This document shows positions 1 to 10,693 of a stretch of DNA of 28,217 nt, piece after piece. The notes under the pieces were generated by a model. That model saw only the letters and a program-made list of their open reading frames with translations, was not told the origin of the DNA and made no database searches. A program made the translations under genes and the position numbers. Within the stretch, counting starts at the first letter, position 1. The number at the start of each line of letters is the position of its first letter. Source of the DNA: Parachlorella kessleri (lineage: Eukaryota; Chlorophyta; Trebouxiophyceae; Chlorellales; Chlorellaceae). The DNA lies in contig BBXU01002138.1 of the NCBI GenBank assembly GCA_001598975.1, forward strand, positions 1 to 28,217. Reading direction: 5' to 3'.

Positions 1-355
1 GGGGCAGCCAGGGCTGAAGGGGAGCAACTAAGGAGGGTCTGGTTGCCTGGCCATCCACCTCAAGGGAACTTAGAGCAGGGCGGGTCCATCGGCGGATGTG
101 CACGTTTAAAGCAGGAGGGGAACCGCCGGCCTGCGTGCCAATTCGCTGGAGATGAGCCAGAGCTAATTGTTCCCAGCCAGCTGCTTCCGGACTGAAATCC
201 CCTGGCACCAGAGCGGGAGTGGAGAAGAGGTATAAAAGCTTCTCATTAGATGCAACACAGCCTGCCTCCCTCCCCGCGCCGAGGAGCAGCCTGTGCACAG
301 CCAGCACACCTTCCAGCCAGCCTGGCACACACCTGCAGTGCGCCCACCCACGCAC
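1..355. other. Presumed intron of the NEF1-like gene at the left edge
   Basis: I see no convincing exon here on either strand. The NEF1-like gene on the minus strand leaves its last visible exon at a GTGCGT donor at 354-355, so this stretch is most simply the start of the next intron. The open frames present lack family motifs and have unremarkable composition. Confidence 0.5.
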
Positions 356-3300
356 CGTAGATAGCTACATCGTCCTCCTCATGGTCTGGTGTGTGTTCCT
401 CGTTCCACAGCCGGGGGCAGAACCCGAAGGGCAGCTGGGGACACTCCGCACCCCCCTGCACCCAAGGAGCTCAGAGGTGATACGGCCAGTGTCCTGGGTA
501 CAAGCCTGTGACCCGAGGGAAGCCTCGACAAGCCCACCCAGCACGCAGACCTCTAGGTCTAGGGCTAGGCCCCTGCCATCGCACCGGTCACCAAGGTACC
601 CAGCGTCACGCTCCTGCCCGCACACCTGCCCACCCAGACAAAGGGTGTGTGCGGACAGCACCCCCGCAACAAAGAAGACCATGGGCCAGTAAGCCAAAGC
701 GCAGCCCCACTCTCGCGCATGAGGCTAGGCTGACCGGTGCTGCGCAGCCGACAGCGGGCCCCCCACCTTGATGGGCAGCGGCGGCCGCAGCAGGATAAGG
801 AGGAGCCCAAAGGCGGCGGCCAGCATGAGGCCCCGCTTGGCGGCAACCGATTGGCTGTAGTAGCGGGACACCAGGGGCAGGCAGCCCGCAGCCATGCACA
901 GCACCTGCAAACAGGGCAGGGCAGGGTAGGGTGGGTTGGGCCAGTGAGAGTAGGGAGTGGGGATGCCACTGTGGCTGTGACACACAGGGGTAAATGCCTG
1001 GGATTGGTACACAGCCGTGCAGCCGCCTGTGCACGGCCGTGACAGCCTTTGCATGGCCGGCAGGTGAACGCAGCAGGCACAAAGCACAGTAGAGAGCCAA
1101 CAGCTAAAACTTGGGAGGGCATGGCAAGTTGGCACTCAGGCCGGGCGGTGCACAATCCGCCTCAACCAGCTAGAGCACACCCCACGGTCAACACAGTCCA
1201 GGAGGGGACAGAGCAAACCTCACCAGCAGCCCAGCGACCAGTGCCTCTGAAGGCCGCCTGTCGAGCAGCGACCGCGCCACGTCAAAGACCGCAAAGCGCG
1301 CGGCGATGACGGCCAGCACCACCAGGGCCACGGAGGCCAAGGCAAGGCCCGGGCGCAGGCGGGGCGGGGAGGAGGGGGAGGGCCGCGCGGGCTGCCCGGG
1401 CCGCGCGCGGCCGGTGAGCAGCAGGGGCGGGGTGGTGGCTAGGAGGAGCAGCAGGGCTGGGATGGTGAGCTCTGCCTGCAGGGAGGCAGGCAGCCAGGAA
1501 GACCATTTGGTGACGGGATCCTGGGTGAAGAGGGCATCAACAGCCCCACACCATAGATGGCAGACGGCCCACTAGGTCCCACGTCCACCACACGCCTTGC
1601 TGCTCCACTGCTCACCCCTCCCACCCCACCCCCGCACCATCTCTCACTCACCTCGGGCAGCACCAGCATGGTGAGCTTGGCGCAGTAGATGCAGGTGAGC
1701 AGGTAGGAGGTGACCTCGCTGACCAGCCCCGCCTCCCACAGCTTGTGGCCCACCAGGAGGCCCACGGCTGCAGGCAGGCGGCAGTGCACGCAAGCGTGTT
1801 GAAGTACACCAAGTACAGGAGATCACAAGGCAGCAACCGTGATTTGCCATGAGCAAGGTTTGAACACTTGTGACCACAGCATTGGCAGCAGGGACTGGTA
1901 TGTGTGTGAGCTGCTCCATCCGCTGCTATCCAGCCCGCAGGGGAGGGTGAAGGAGCGGCGCTATATAGATATGCTTTTGCAGTGGGTCGCTTCAGCGGGA
2001 CGAGCTGTGAACCAAAGGGATGTACTGCTTCCTGTTGCACAGCACCGGCAGGAGCAATAACGTAAGATGGGGGGCGCCCTTGCCCCAACTCGCAGCCCGG
2101 GCTGATCTGAAGTGCACGCACCTGATGTGACCCCGACCACGTATGCGGGGTACATGGTGTGCACATTGTGGGTGATGTCCTCGTGGTCGCCGCCATACAG
2201 CTGCTCCTCCAGCACACACACTAGCATGGCCTGCAGACAAGCAATCAGGACCCTCTCGGCCCTGCCTGCCGTTTGCTAGGTACCTCCAGAGTGCACCAGC
2301 GCTGGTCCATAGCCGTCGAACCCCTATGAGATACAAGCGTGCATGGCACGATGCAAGCCCCGGCCTGAACGCGCGGACAGTATCCAACTCGGCTAGCGTG
2401 CAGTCTCAAAGCCCGCCAAATGGCCACCAAAATGCACCCGGGCCGCCACGTAGCCCCGCGAGGCCGCACACGCAGGCATAAAACTCAACTGGCAGGCCGC
2501 TAGCAGGACCCCCCGCCCGCCCTGCCTACCTACCTGCACCACTAGCAGCGGCCCCACAAACTTGGTATGCACCCGGGCATGGACCATGCCTGGCAGCAGC
2601 GCGGCAGGGACAAAGGCTGCAGCTATGAGGCCGCACAGCGTGCGCAGGTGCATGTGGCCCAACTGGATGTCCAGGAAGAAGAAGTGGTGGTAGATAAACC
2701 ACAGGCCTGCAGGGGAGGGGGGAGGGAGGGGTGGAGCAGCAGCCATGGGTTTTGCACAGTCTGTGAAGGCACCTAGGTTTGGAAAGGCTTCAGGCGGTCA
2801 AGATCGCGACCAAGATGGTCATTGGCACGGGGATCACAGCATCCCAACCATAATGGTTCTTCCAGGGCGAATGGACTCAGCATTCTTGCTGAGTTGAGAT
2901 TGTGTGGGCAGGGAGCATGTCACCCTAAGGTTGCCAGCTCCGCCCGACAGCCTCACAACCAAATCTTCCCCTCCTCCTGCGAACCCGGGACCGCAAAACG
3001 ACCATGTGGTGCCAGGTTCACAGCACGGCTGCACGGCCCCCGCAACCGCACTCGCCACCCCTCCTTTCTCAGCACTACCCCAGCGGCACCTGTGAGCAGG
3101 CCGCCTATGACAAAGAGCAGGTAGTCGCGCAGGGTGCGGGTGTCGTAAAACATGGACAGCCCCGCGGCCGCCAGCAGCGGCGCGGGCAGCGCCCAAATGG
3201 GCACGCCCGTGGCCAGGCTGCCCAGCGCGGCGCTGATCATGAGGAGCGGCCCCAGCAGCATGCCTGCACAAGCGCAGCACCACCGGCTTGCTAGCGGAGG

Positions 3301-5990
3301 TTTGCAGGCGAGCACGGATGCCTGTCAGGAGGCGGATCGCGGGGTTTGTGGAGCAGGGCAGGGGCCACGGCCTGCTCCATGTTCCAACCCCCCCAGAGAG
3401 CTCCTTCCAGCCTTCGACCCCCCGCGCACCTCACCAGATCACAGGTGAAACCCTGACTCCCACGCTGCCAGAACCACAAGCCACAAGCCGATCCCAACAG
3501 GGGACACTTGGCGTGAAACTAGGTCTGCTCGCACACGCACATGCAAGGTCCCCGGCTGCGGCAAGACCACCAGCGGCGAGCCAGCGGGCCGGCCCACAGC
3601 CCCGGACTCACTCTCCGTCTCATGGCCCAGCGCGCCCGAGAAGTGCAGCAGCACCAGGGCGGCCAGCCCATACAGCACCAGCGTGGCCGCCAGGTAGTTC
3701 CAGGGTGGCGCCAGGTGGATGTACTGGCCCAGGGAGTAGAACACGACGCGCCCCTCCAGCCCCGCCAGGAAGACTGCCAGCGAGGACAGCAGCAGCAGGC
3801 GGCGGAGCGCGTCCACGCTGCGCCCGCTGCCCACCCACCACAGGCCATCTGCAGGGATGGGGCCAAGGGGCACCAGCTGGGGCTTGGATGAGGGGAGCAC
3901 TGCCATTCCAGCGGCGGCCCGGCCCACCGAGGCCATGCGTAGCGGGCCACATGTTATTCTGATGTTTAACGCATGAAGTGATGCGTTGTGGCTGCTGTCC
4001 ATGCTGCCATTACTCCGCTCCACTAGTCTGCCATGCGGGTTTTCCCCATCAGGTTGGGCAACCTGCACCAACTTCACCCCCTTGCTCTCCACAAGCCAAC
4101 ACAGAGCCCACAACCACCGGGGGTACAGGGTTACCAAACGAAAGGGTTACCTGGCAAGCAGGTGACGAAGAGCAGTGGCCCAGCGCCCAGCAGCAGCAGG
4201 CTCCACAGGTGGAACCACTGCAGCAGTACGGCCAGGTGGGTGGCGCAGTACACGCCCGCCGGCAGGCACACCACCAGCAGGAAGGCCAGCGCCCCGTCTG
4301 ACCGGTCCTGGACACAGCTGGCCTGCCGAGAGGTACCCCCTGCGGAGGAGAGATGCACCTACTGAATCAGGCAGGTCGCAGAGCATACCCAAGCGACATG
4401 CACATGGCAGATGTTGTCATGGGAGCTGTGGTTCGCGCCAGCCGAGACACCAGCGCACGACAACATGAAGGCCTGCAGCTCATATCCTGTGACAGCACTG
4501 GCCTCCGGCCACACACAATCTACCCTCCCTTCCTGCACGGATCCCGCTTGGCTGCCAAGCACCCCTGCCACACACGAGGCGAAGCACGAGACCCTGCAAG
4601 ATCAAGCTGCCGCCCGCTCAGCTCAGCTCAGCTGGGCTCACCCAGGGCTGTGTCCCGCTGCGACTGGAAGGAGGAGGGCAGCGGCCTGCCAAACAGGTAG
4701 TAGCCCCCGCAGAGGACAGCGGCAAGAAAGTAGGGGGCGTTCGACATGCCCACCCCCTCAGCCAGTCCCCAGGTGATCACCGCGGCTGACACGGGGATGC
4801 ACCTGCGGCCAGCAAGCACTCCCACGTGGACGAACACCTGAAGGACCGACTTACGTCAGCATGGCCAGGTGGCCATGCGGTGTAAGGCTAGGCTAGATTC
4901 ATACTTGATAGGACCAATGACAGCTGCTGCATGGCAGGTTGAAAGGCACTTGCAAGGAATAGCCTTGACAGGCTTGACGGTCCCACACGCATGCCGCCAA
5001 CAGCTGGCTAGCGCATAGAGGTGCTGCATCCTCTGGTGGTGGCCATGTGCCTTAGCCTCTCCAGGTGCAAGGGGCACCTAGCACTTGTGCCGGGGACCCA
5101 GCTCACCCTGTCAGCAGCAGCTTTTCAAACGCCAGGACCACGGCTGGGTACTGCAGCTGTAGAAAGCGGAACTGCAGGGTAGCCCAGAGGCCTGCCAGGA
5201 CAAGGAAGTGCATGTCAGCTGTGTTGGGCACACGGCTGCTCATAACGGGACGTCAGCAGCAGGAGGAACCACCACCAGCAGCATCCAGCGATAATAACAA
5301 CAAGCAATAACCCCCCCTCCCGCGTGTCTGACACTGCAACTCTTGTCACAGCGGCCCTAATCTCCAAGCTTGCGACTCGCACCCGTCAATGCCAGTGCCA
5401 AGGCGTCCACAAGGAAGCCCAGTGCCGACAGCATCAAGCTGTGCTGCCACCCCAACAGCAGCGCGTCAAACAGGAGGCCGGAGTTGGCGATGCCCAGTGT
5501 GAGCCAGGCGGCCCCAAAGGCCCCCTCCTTGTAGCGCAGGGCATCCAGGATGTAGATTGCCGCGCCGCCCACCAGCAGGATGCTTGCCACTGCGGTGCCG
5601 CCAAAGCCGGCGAGCATCGCCAGGCAGGGGAGCAGCGCCAGTGCCACCCGACCATTGTACTGGAAGGGGCCTGTAGCACAAGGAGAGGGACGAGCATGCA
5701 CATATTGGGCACCAGCCATATAGGCAGCGTCATGTGGCTCGCAGCGGCGCTTACAGAAGCAGGGGACAGGAGCAGGGGTACGTCCCCGCGTGCCAAGCAG
5801 GAAGCTGACTCCCAAGTGTGCCAGGCACGCTTCACTCTTGCACGAGGCTAATCCCACATGATAAACTGTTCTGGGCAGCTGGTACTGGCCCCATCCTGTC
5901 CCAGTACTTGCCTGGTGTGAATCGAATGCCGCCCTTCCTGCTTACACCGGGTTGCAAGGGTGTACCAGCACCGTTGGCACTAGACATCAT
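356..5990 (-). CDS. NEF1-like: NEF1-like (NO EXINE FORMATION 1) polytopic membrane protein, 3' end outside window
   Basis: The minus-strand exons, in transcript order, are 5990-5948, 5670-5383, 5191-5107, 4802-4642, 4339-4151, 3848-3612, 3263-3090, 2706-2534, 2230-2122, 1767-1652, 1475-1224, 904-767 and 455-356. Every junction is GT-AG and the phases join without a break. They give about 688 residues and then run off the window; plant NEF1 is roughly 1,100 residues. Many hydrophobic segments are visible. Family-like stretches include GPFQYNGRV near the N-terminus, GRVVFYSLGQYIHLAPPWNY, LTCIYCAKLTMLVLPE and AAKRGLMLAAAFGLLLILL, each matching the Arabidopsis protein as I remember it. NEF1 is a plastid membrane protein needed for pollen exine, so its algal role is unknown. 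The first exon is only 43 nt and has a weak GTGTAAG donor, and no clear plastid transit peptide is seen, so the N-terminus is the least certain part. Confidence 0.85.
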
Positions 5991-6342
5991 CTTCCCGGGT
6001 CACAGCAGCAGGCGCCGGGCGTTCCTTGGGTCATTGATCAACACAAAAGAGCGAGATCCAGAACAAGGGGCAACTTGCGAGCTAACTCATATCCAAGGTC
6101 AATTCAGAAGATGCAGACTCTTCACACAAGCATGCACAAGACTTTGGAGAGGCCTGGAGGTCCCGCCAAGGCAGAGGTGTTGCCCTCAAGGTACTAGCAC
6201 ATGCCAATAACACAATGTTTTTCATCGTTTAGCCCCAGACCCCAAACTAATGCGGGGCTACTATTGCAAGTCCCTCACAATGACTTGATCACAGGGTCTC
6301 GCAGCACCGGAGATGCCGTAAGAACTTGGGCAACTTCGAACC
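5991..6342. promoter_or_regulatory. Shared intergenic region between divergent NEF1-like and CD36-like genes
   Basis: About 350 bp separates the two start codons, which point away from each other, so both promoters and 5' UTRs must lie here or overlap the coding starts. I see no clear TATA box. It has no supportable ORF. The bidirectional promoter is inferred from layout only. Confidence 0.45.
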
Positions 6343-9300
6343 ATGAGCATGAGGAACATACTTTGGATCCTCAGCGCCTTGCTGGCAGCGTTTTCCCTGC
6401 TGGCTTGCCTGGCCCGCCTGCACATCCCTCCAAGGATTCACAGCCGCATAGACGCTGCTATCAGGGACCAGATAGTGTGGCAGCAGAGCTCCCCACCTGC
6501 TGTTGAGAGTAGGTGGCTCACCTTCCGATTCTATGGCTTCACACACAAGCCAGGAGTCATCACCCCCACCCAGGCCCCACTCAGTGGGTCTCAAGCACCA
6601 AGTTGCCCTTCTGCTTACAGAGCGCTTTGCGCGTGACAACCACCCAGGGGATTCGCCGGTGCATCTACGCCTGTTCCTTTTCAACATAACAAACCTGGAG
6701 GAAGTGCAGGCCGGAGCTAAGCCCATACTGGTGAGCTGCCGCCCTTTGTACCAAGTTGTGCGTTATCAGTGTGAGTTGGTAGGGGCGGGGTTTCCTCCTC
6801 CCCTCACTTCTTGCATAAACTTATGGGCGGCCAACATTGTCACTCACAGCAAGGAGAACGTTTCAGCACCCCCTTAAGCTCCAGGCCAGGAGCTTGGTAG
6901 TGCTGGGAGGCCTCCTGACTAAACTCTCCTCCATCTATGGTGGTGTTCAGGCAGAGCTGGGGCCCTACACTTACGTGAAGCACCGCGTGAAGAGGCACGT
7001 TTGGTTCAGCCCTGACGGGCGTGTGAAGTTTAAAGAGTACAGCTACCACCTGCCTGCCCCCGAGCTTACCAACGGCTCCCTGGACGACCTGGTCACCACC
7101 CTCAACATACCACTTGTCGGTCAGTTGGCACCGAGGCACTTACCCTAGTGGCAGCAGGCAGCAAACAGTGCACCCTGAGGCGTCGGGTGGCTTGGTGTCA
7201 CCCTGGCATTTTCGGCAGGAGGGACTGCAGTGTCGGGTGCTAGGTGACGTGGAACTGTCGGGGTGCGGGACTGGGATGCTTGGACTGGGTCGGCTTGGCC
7301 ACTCTCTCGCTGTCTCCCGCCTGCCCCGGGTAAGAGGTGCTGCCTGCAATGCTTCCGGATGCATTGTACCACTGCCCTATGATGACTGTATCCCACCCAT
7401 GCCTGCTGGCTCCTGCAGGTGCGCTGGAGGTGGTTGGCAGCCTGTCACACAGCCAGGCCACGCGGTGGCTTCAACTACTGGTCAGCCTCATTGAGTCCTT
7501 CCAGGACGACCGAATCAAGTGAGTAGGGGTTGAGTAAGCATATGAGTCAGCTGGTGGACTAGCACAAGCTCAGGGAGCTAGCAGCAAGACGCGAGGCTGA
7601 GAGCGTGCATGACGTGCGTGAAGGCCACATGGTGCCAGCTCTTGCCTGTGCCGGTGCCTTGACTCGCATGGAAAGGCATGGAAAGAAGGAATTGCATTGC
7701 TGCTTCCAGTTGCCTTCAAGCCTTCGAAGTGAAGCACCGTGAACACCTGTTGGGCAGTGGCTGTAGCCATCGAGTGAGCCAAGGGTGCACCACTGCCACC
7801 CCATCAAGGCACACACCAAGCCCTAACCTGACCAGCGCACACACACACACCTTGGCACTCTCATCCAACCACCTCCTACAGGGGCCTGTTCACAACTCGC
7901 ACCGTGCGGGAGCTGCTGTGGGGCTATGAGGACCCGCTGCTGGCCCGGCTGGCGCCTTTCCTGCCCAGCGTCAACCCCACCTTCCAGCTGCTGACTAACA
8001 TGACGGCGCCGCGAGAAGCGGACAAAGCTTACGCAGCGCAGATCAACACGGGTGAGCCTGGACCCTTGACGGGTGGTTGGGGCAACGGGGAGGTATCGAG
8101 GTCGGGGAGGAAACGAGAAAGCTCCGTGGTGAGTATGCGGGTTTAGGGAGGGGTGTGGCGTGACAATGTAAGGCGGGCTGACACCGGGTGCATACGCAAC
8201 TGTCCTAGGCCTGCTTGGAAGGTTCTTGTGGCAGCCTGGTGCCTCGCTTTGGATAGCAGACTTCCGATGTGTGCCTTCCGCTGCCTGCCCCCGCGCAGGC
8301 CTGCACAACATCAGCCAGGTGTGGCAGTACGAGCAGTGGAACAACCTGACGCGCATCACCTCCTGGAACCCGCCCCACATCGAGTGCGTGCGCGGCACCG
8401 ACGCCTTCCAGTTCCGGCCGGGGCTGGCGGTGGGGCAAACGGTGGAGGTCTGGGTGGGGGAGCTGTTTAGGGTGGCCCAGCTGGTGGCGGAGGAGCAGGT
8501 GTGTGTGTGTGTGTGCGGAGAGCCTCTCTGGGTGCACTTGAGCTGTGGTGGTAGCGGATGAGGGGAGGGGTCCGAGGTTGCTGTGGCTACATAGCAGGAT
8601 GCACTCTTGGGTCACGCTGGTGGCCATGGATGGTCATGCGAGCCTGCGGGGCAAGTGGCCTGTCTCCCTGACAAAAGGTTTGGCGTCCATGGTCGGAAGT
8701 GAATCTTGGAGCAAGGGGCCAGTGATGCACCCTCTCTTGACTTGCTCATAGCTGCGAGTAGGCACTAGGCACTGCTTTGAAGTGCTCATGGCCTCAGAGG
8801 TTGCCAAGCAGCACCAGGCGGCCCCTCCTGCACCAGATTTCTCATGAATGACTCATACGAGATTCCTGCCTGCCGGGTCCTCAAAGCACTGACACGCCCA
8901 CCTGGCGGCATGCTGTGCTAGGTGACGCTGGGCCCAGTGCCCCTCCTGCGCTTCCGGGCCGACCCAAAACAGGGTGACCCCGACGACCGCTACTTCCAGT
9001 ATGTCCAGGGCCTCATGAATATCACAAGCCCTAAAGCCGCAGGTGTGTGGCGAGGCTCTATCATATCAACAGTGCCATTGCCTCTGGGATAGACATATGT
9101 TACCGAGTACAACTCACATACTCGAGGTCAACAGTGTGCAGTGGATGGATGGCAGTCTGCACCTGGTGCCTTGTTGCGCGGAGCACTCCTCGGCCCTTCC
9201 TCACCAGCAACAGATCTTCGCGTACTCTTGTCAGGCTGGAATGGCCGCCATGGCTGCCTTATCTGCAATATCAACTGCCTCCCTGATGAAGGCCCCTCCG

Positions 9301-10314
9301 GCAAGCCTGGCCGCCCTGGGCCGCCGCTCTTCCTGTCGTACCCCCACTACTGCCAAGCCGATGAGCGCCTGCAGCAGGGCGTGGAGGGCCTCAGCTGCGA
9401 CCCTGTCAAGCATGACCTCTTTGTGGATGTGGGTGAGTGCCGGGATGCACTGGCTGCGGCAAGCCTCTGCTGTCCCAAGGCTGGTGTTGTAGATGCCCAT
9501 TGTTGTAGGAGGGCTTTGCTTTTATGGGGCTCGCGGACAGTCCCATCAGCACCCGCAACTATCTGAAGCAGCAAGGAGCTGCTCATAGGATGAAAGCCCC
9601 ACAGATCAGTGACGGCTGTAGCCAGTGCATCTTTTGCAGAGCCTACGACTGGTATCACTCTGAGGGCGGCCAAGCGGCTGATGCTCAGCTCCTGGTTTGG
9701 CGGCAAGTGGCACAACGTGGAGGCGTCGGTCAGGGACACCTTCCTGCCTATCTTCTGGGCAGAGGAGGCGTCAGAGGTGGGTGTGGTTCAGTGACGTGTT
9801 CGGCCAACAAAACGCCTCATGCCTTGTCGTCTGGGACGAAATGTAGGGACTTGTGGAAACAGACTGATGCTGGGCTGGTCAGCGCAAGGTTGCCAGCATG
9901 CGGCATGACACATCTATACTGCAGAACACCTCCGGACAGCCATGTGCAAGCTGGCACGGTGTCCTTTGCTTCCACATGGTGCAGGCCAGCGGCGAGCAGC
10001 TTGAGCAGTTCCGCCCCATGCTACGTGCCAAAGCAGCGGCGGCAGCCATCGCGGCATATGCACTGCCAGCAGGCCTCATTGCCGTGGGGCTGGCTGCGCT
10101 GTGCGCTGGCCTTGCCTTGTGGCTGGAAAGCCAAGCACGCTCAAGGGGCGGGATGACTCGTGAGAATGGGGAGATTGCAACAACGGCAGGTGACGTGGAG
10201 AGGGATGTTTTGCAGCCAGCAGACCAGCGGCAGTGGCCAGGGGCAGCCGCGGAGCCTGCGGGCGCCTTGAGAGATGAGGCAGGGCAGCCGTTGTTGACAA
10301 GTGCACCAATATGA
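6343..10314 (+). CDS. CD36 / SCARB / LIMP-2 family membrane protein
   Basis: The ten exons are 6343-6508, 6621-6730, 6951-7119, 7419-7518, 7882-8051, 8299-8498, 8922-9042, 9235-9432, 9640-9776 and 9985-10314, with all phases compatible, giving 566 residues. Topology is the family hallmark. A membrane segment lies at about residues 5-24, followed by a large luminal/extracellular domain, a second membrane segment at about 474-504 and a cytosolic tail. Recognisable family motifs in order are LFLFNITNLEEVQ, AELGPYTYVK, TVRELLWGYEDPLL, RGTDAFQF, PLFLSYPHY and VEPTTGITLRAAKRL. At least six N-glycosylation sequons occur in the ectodomain (NIT, NGS, NMT, NIS, NLT, NIT), along with a short Cys cluster, HGCLICNINC. 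The family binds lipids, lipoproteins or lysosomal cargo. The tail ends with DEAGQPLL near the C-terminus, close to an acidic dileucine sorting signal but one residue too long. The ligand and compartment are unknown. Confidence 0.92.
8499..8515 (+). repeat. (GT)8 microsatellite at a splice donor
   Basis: A run of eight GT dinucleotides begins exactly at the donor of CD36 intron 6, directly after the GAG CAG codons. The phase fits the following exon only if splicing uses a GT that keeps phase 0; the first GT does so. A smaller CA run lies in intron 4 at 7838-7850. Confidence 0.8.
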
Positions 10315-10693
10315 TCTTAAGAAGCGTCTTCTGCATCAGTCTTTTTGTGCGGTAGATAAGGGACCTGTTGTCCAGTCCCATTGTTCTCTAGCACCCACTT
10401 CATGGCCCTTTTGCCAACTCGAGATACGCGCGCCGCGGCGGTACATGGTGAATGCAGTGGTGCCAGCTCGCACGGCCTTCCTTTCCTGCGCTGATCTAGT
10501 TTCTTATTTATTTTGTGAGTTGGCAATTGTTAACCCTGCCAGACTGCCAGATCACGCGGCACCGACGAGGCACCCCTCGAGGCAGGACCAAGGTTTGTAC
10601 GCGGCGTACATATGTCTTTAATTTTTATTATTCCTTGGCCTATCAGGGACTTTGCTGCGCACAGCCGCAGTGACACGCGCGCGCGCATCAACG
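10315..10693. other. Intergenic region, CD36-like gene to oxidase copy 1
   Basis: This holds the 3' UTR of the CD36-like gene and the promoter of oxidase copy 1. I found no TGTAA poly(A) signal. A perfect 6-bp inverted repeat, GTACGC-G-GCGTAC, lies at 10597-10609. It is followed by a T-rich tract at about 10617-10632 and an alternating CG run just before the start codon. No ORF here is supportable. Confidence 0.5.

Noticed and set aside
565..1155. Long minus-strand open frame of 196 codons
   Set aside because: It overlaps the NEF1 exon at 767-904 in another frame and reads Cys/Pro/Thr-rich with no motif; this is a GC-rich shadow frame.
3288..3962. 224-codon plus-strand open frame
   Set aside because: It is antisense to NEF1 exon 3612-3848, Pro/Ala/Arg-rich low complexity, with no family features.
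5434..5835. Minus-strand frame of 133 codons over the NEF1 exon
   Set aside because: A shadow of the hydrophobic frame used by the exon at 5383-5670; it lacks the conserved membrane motifs.
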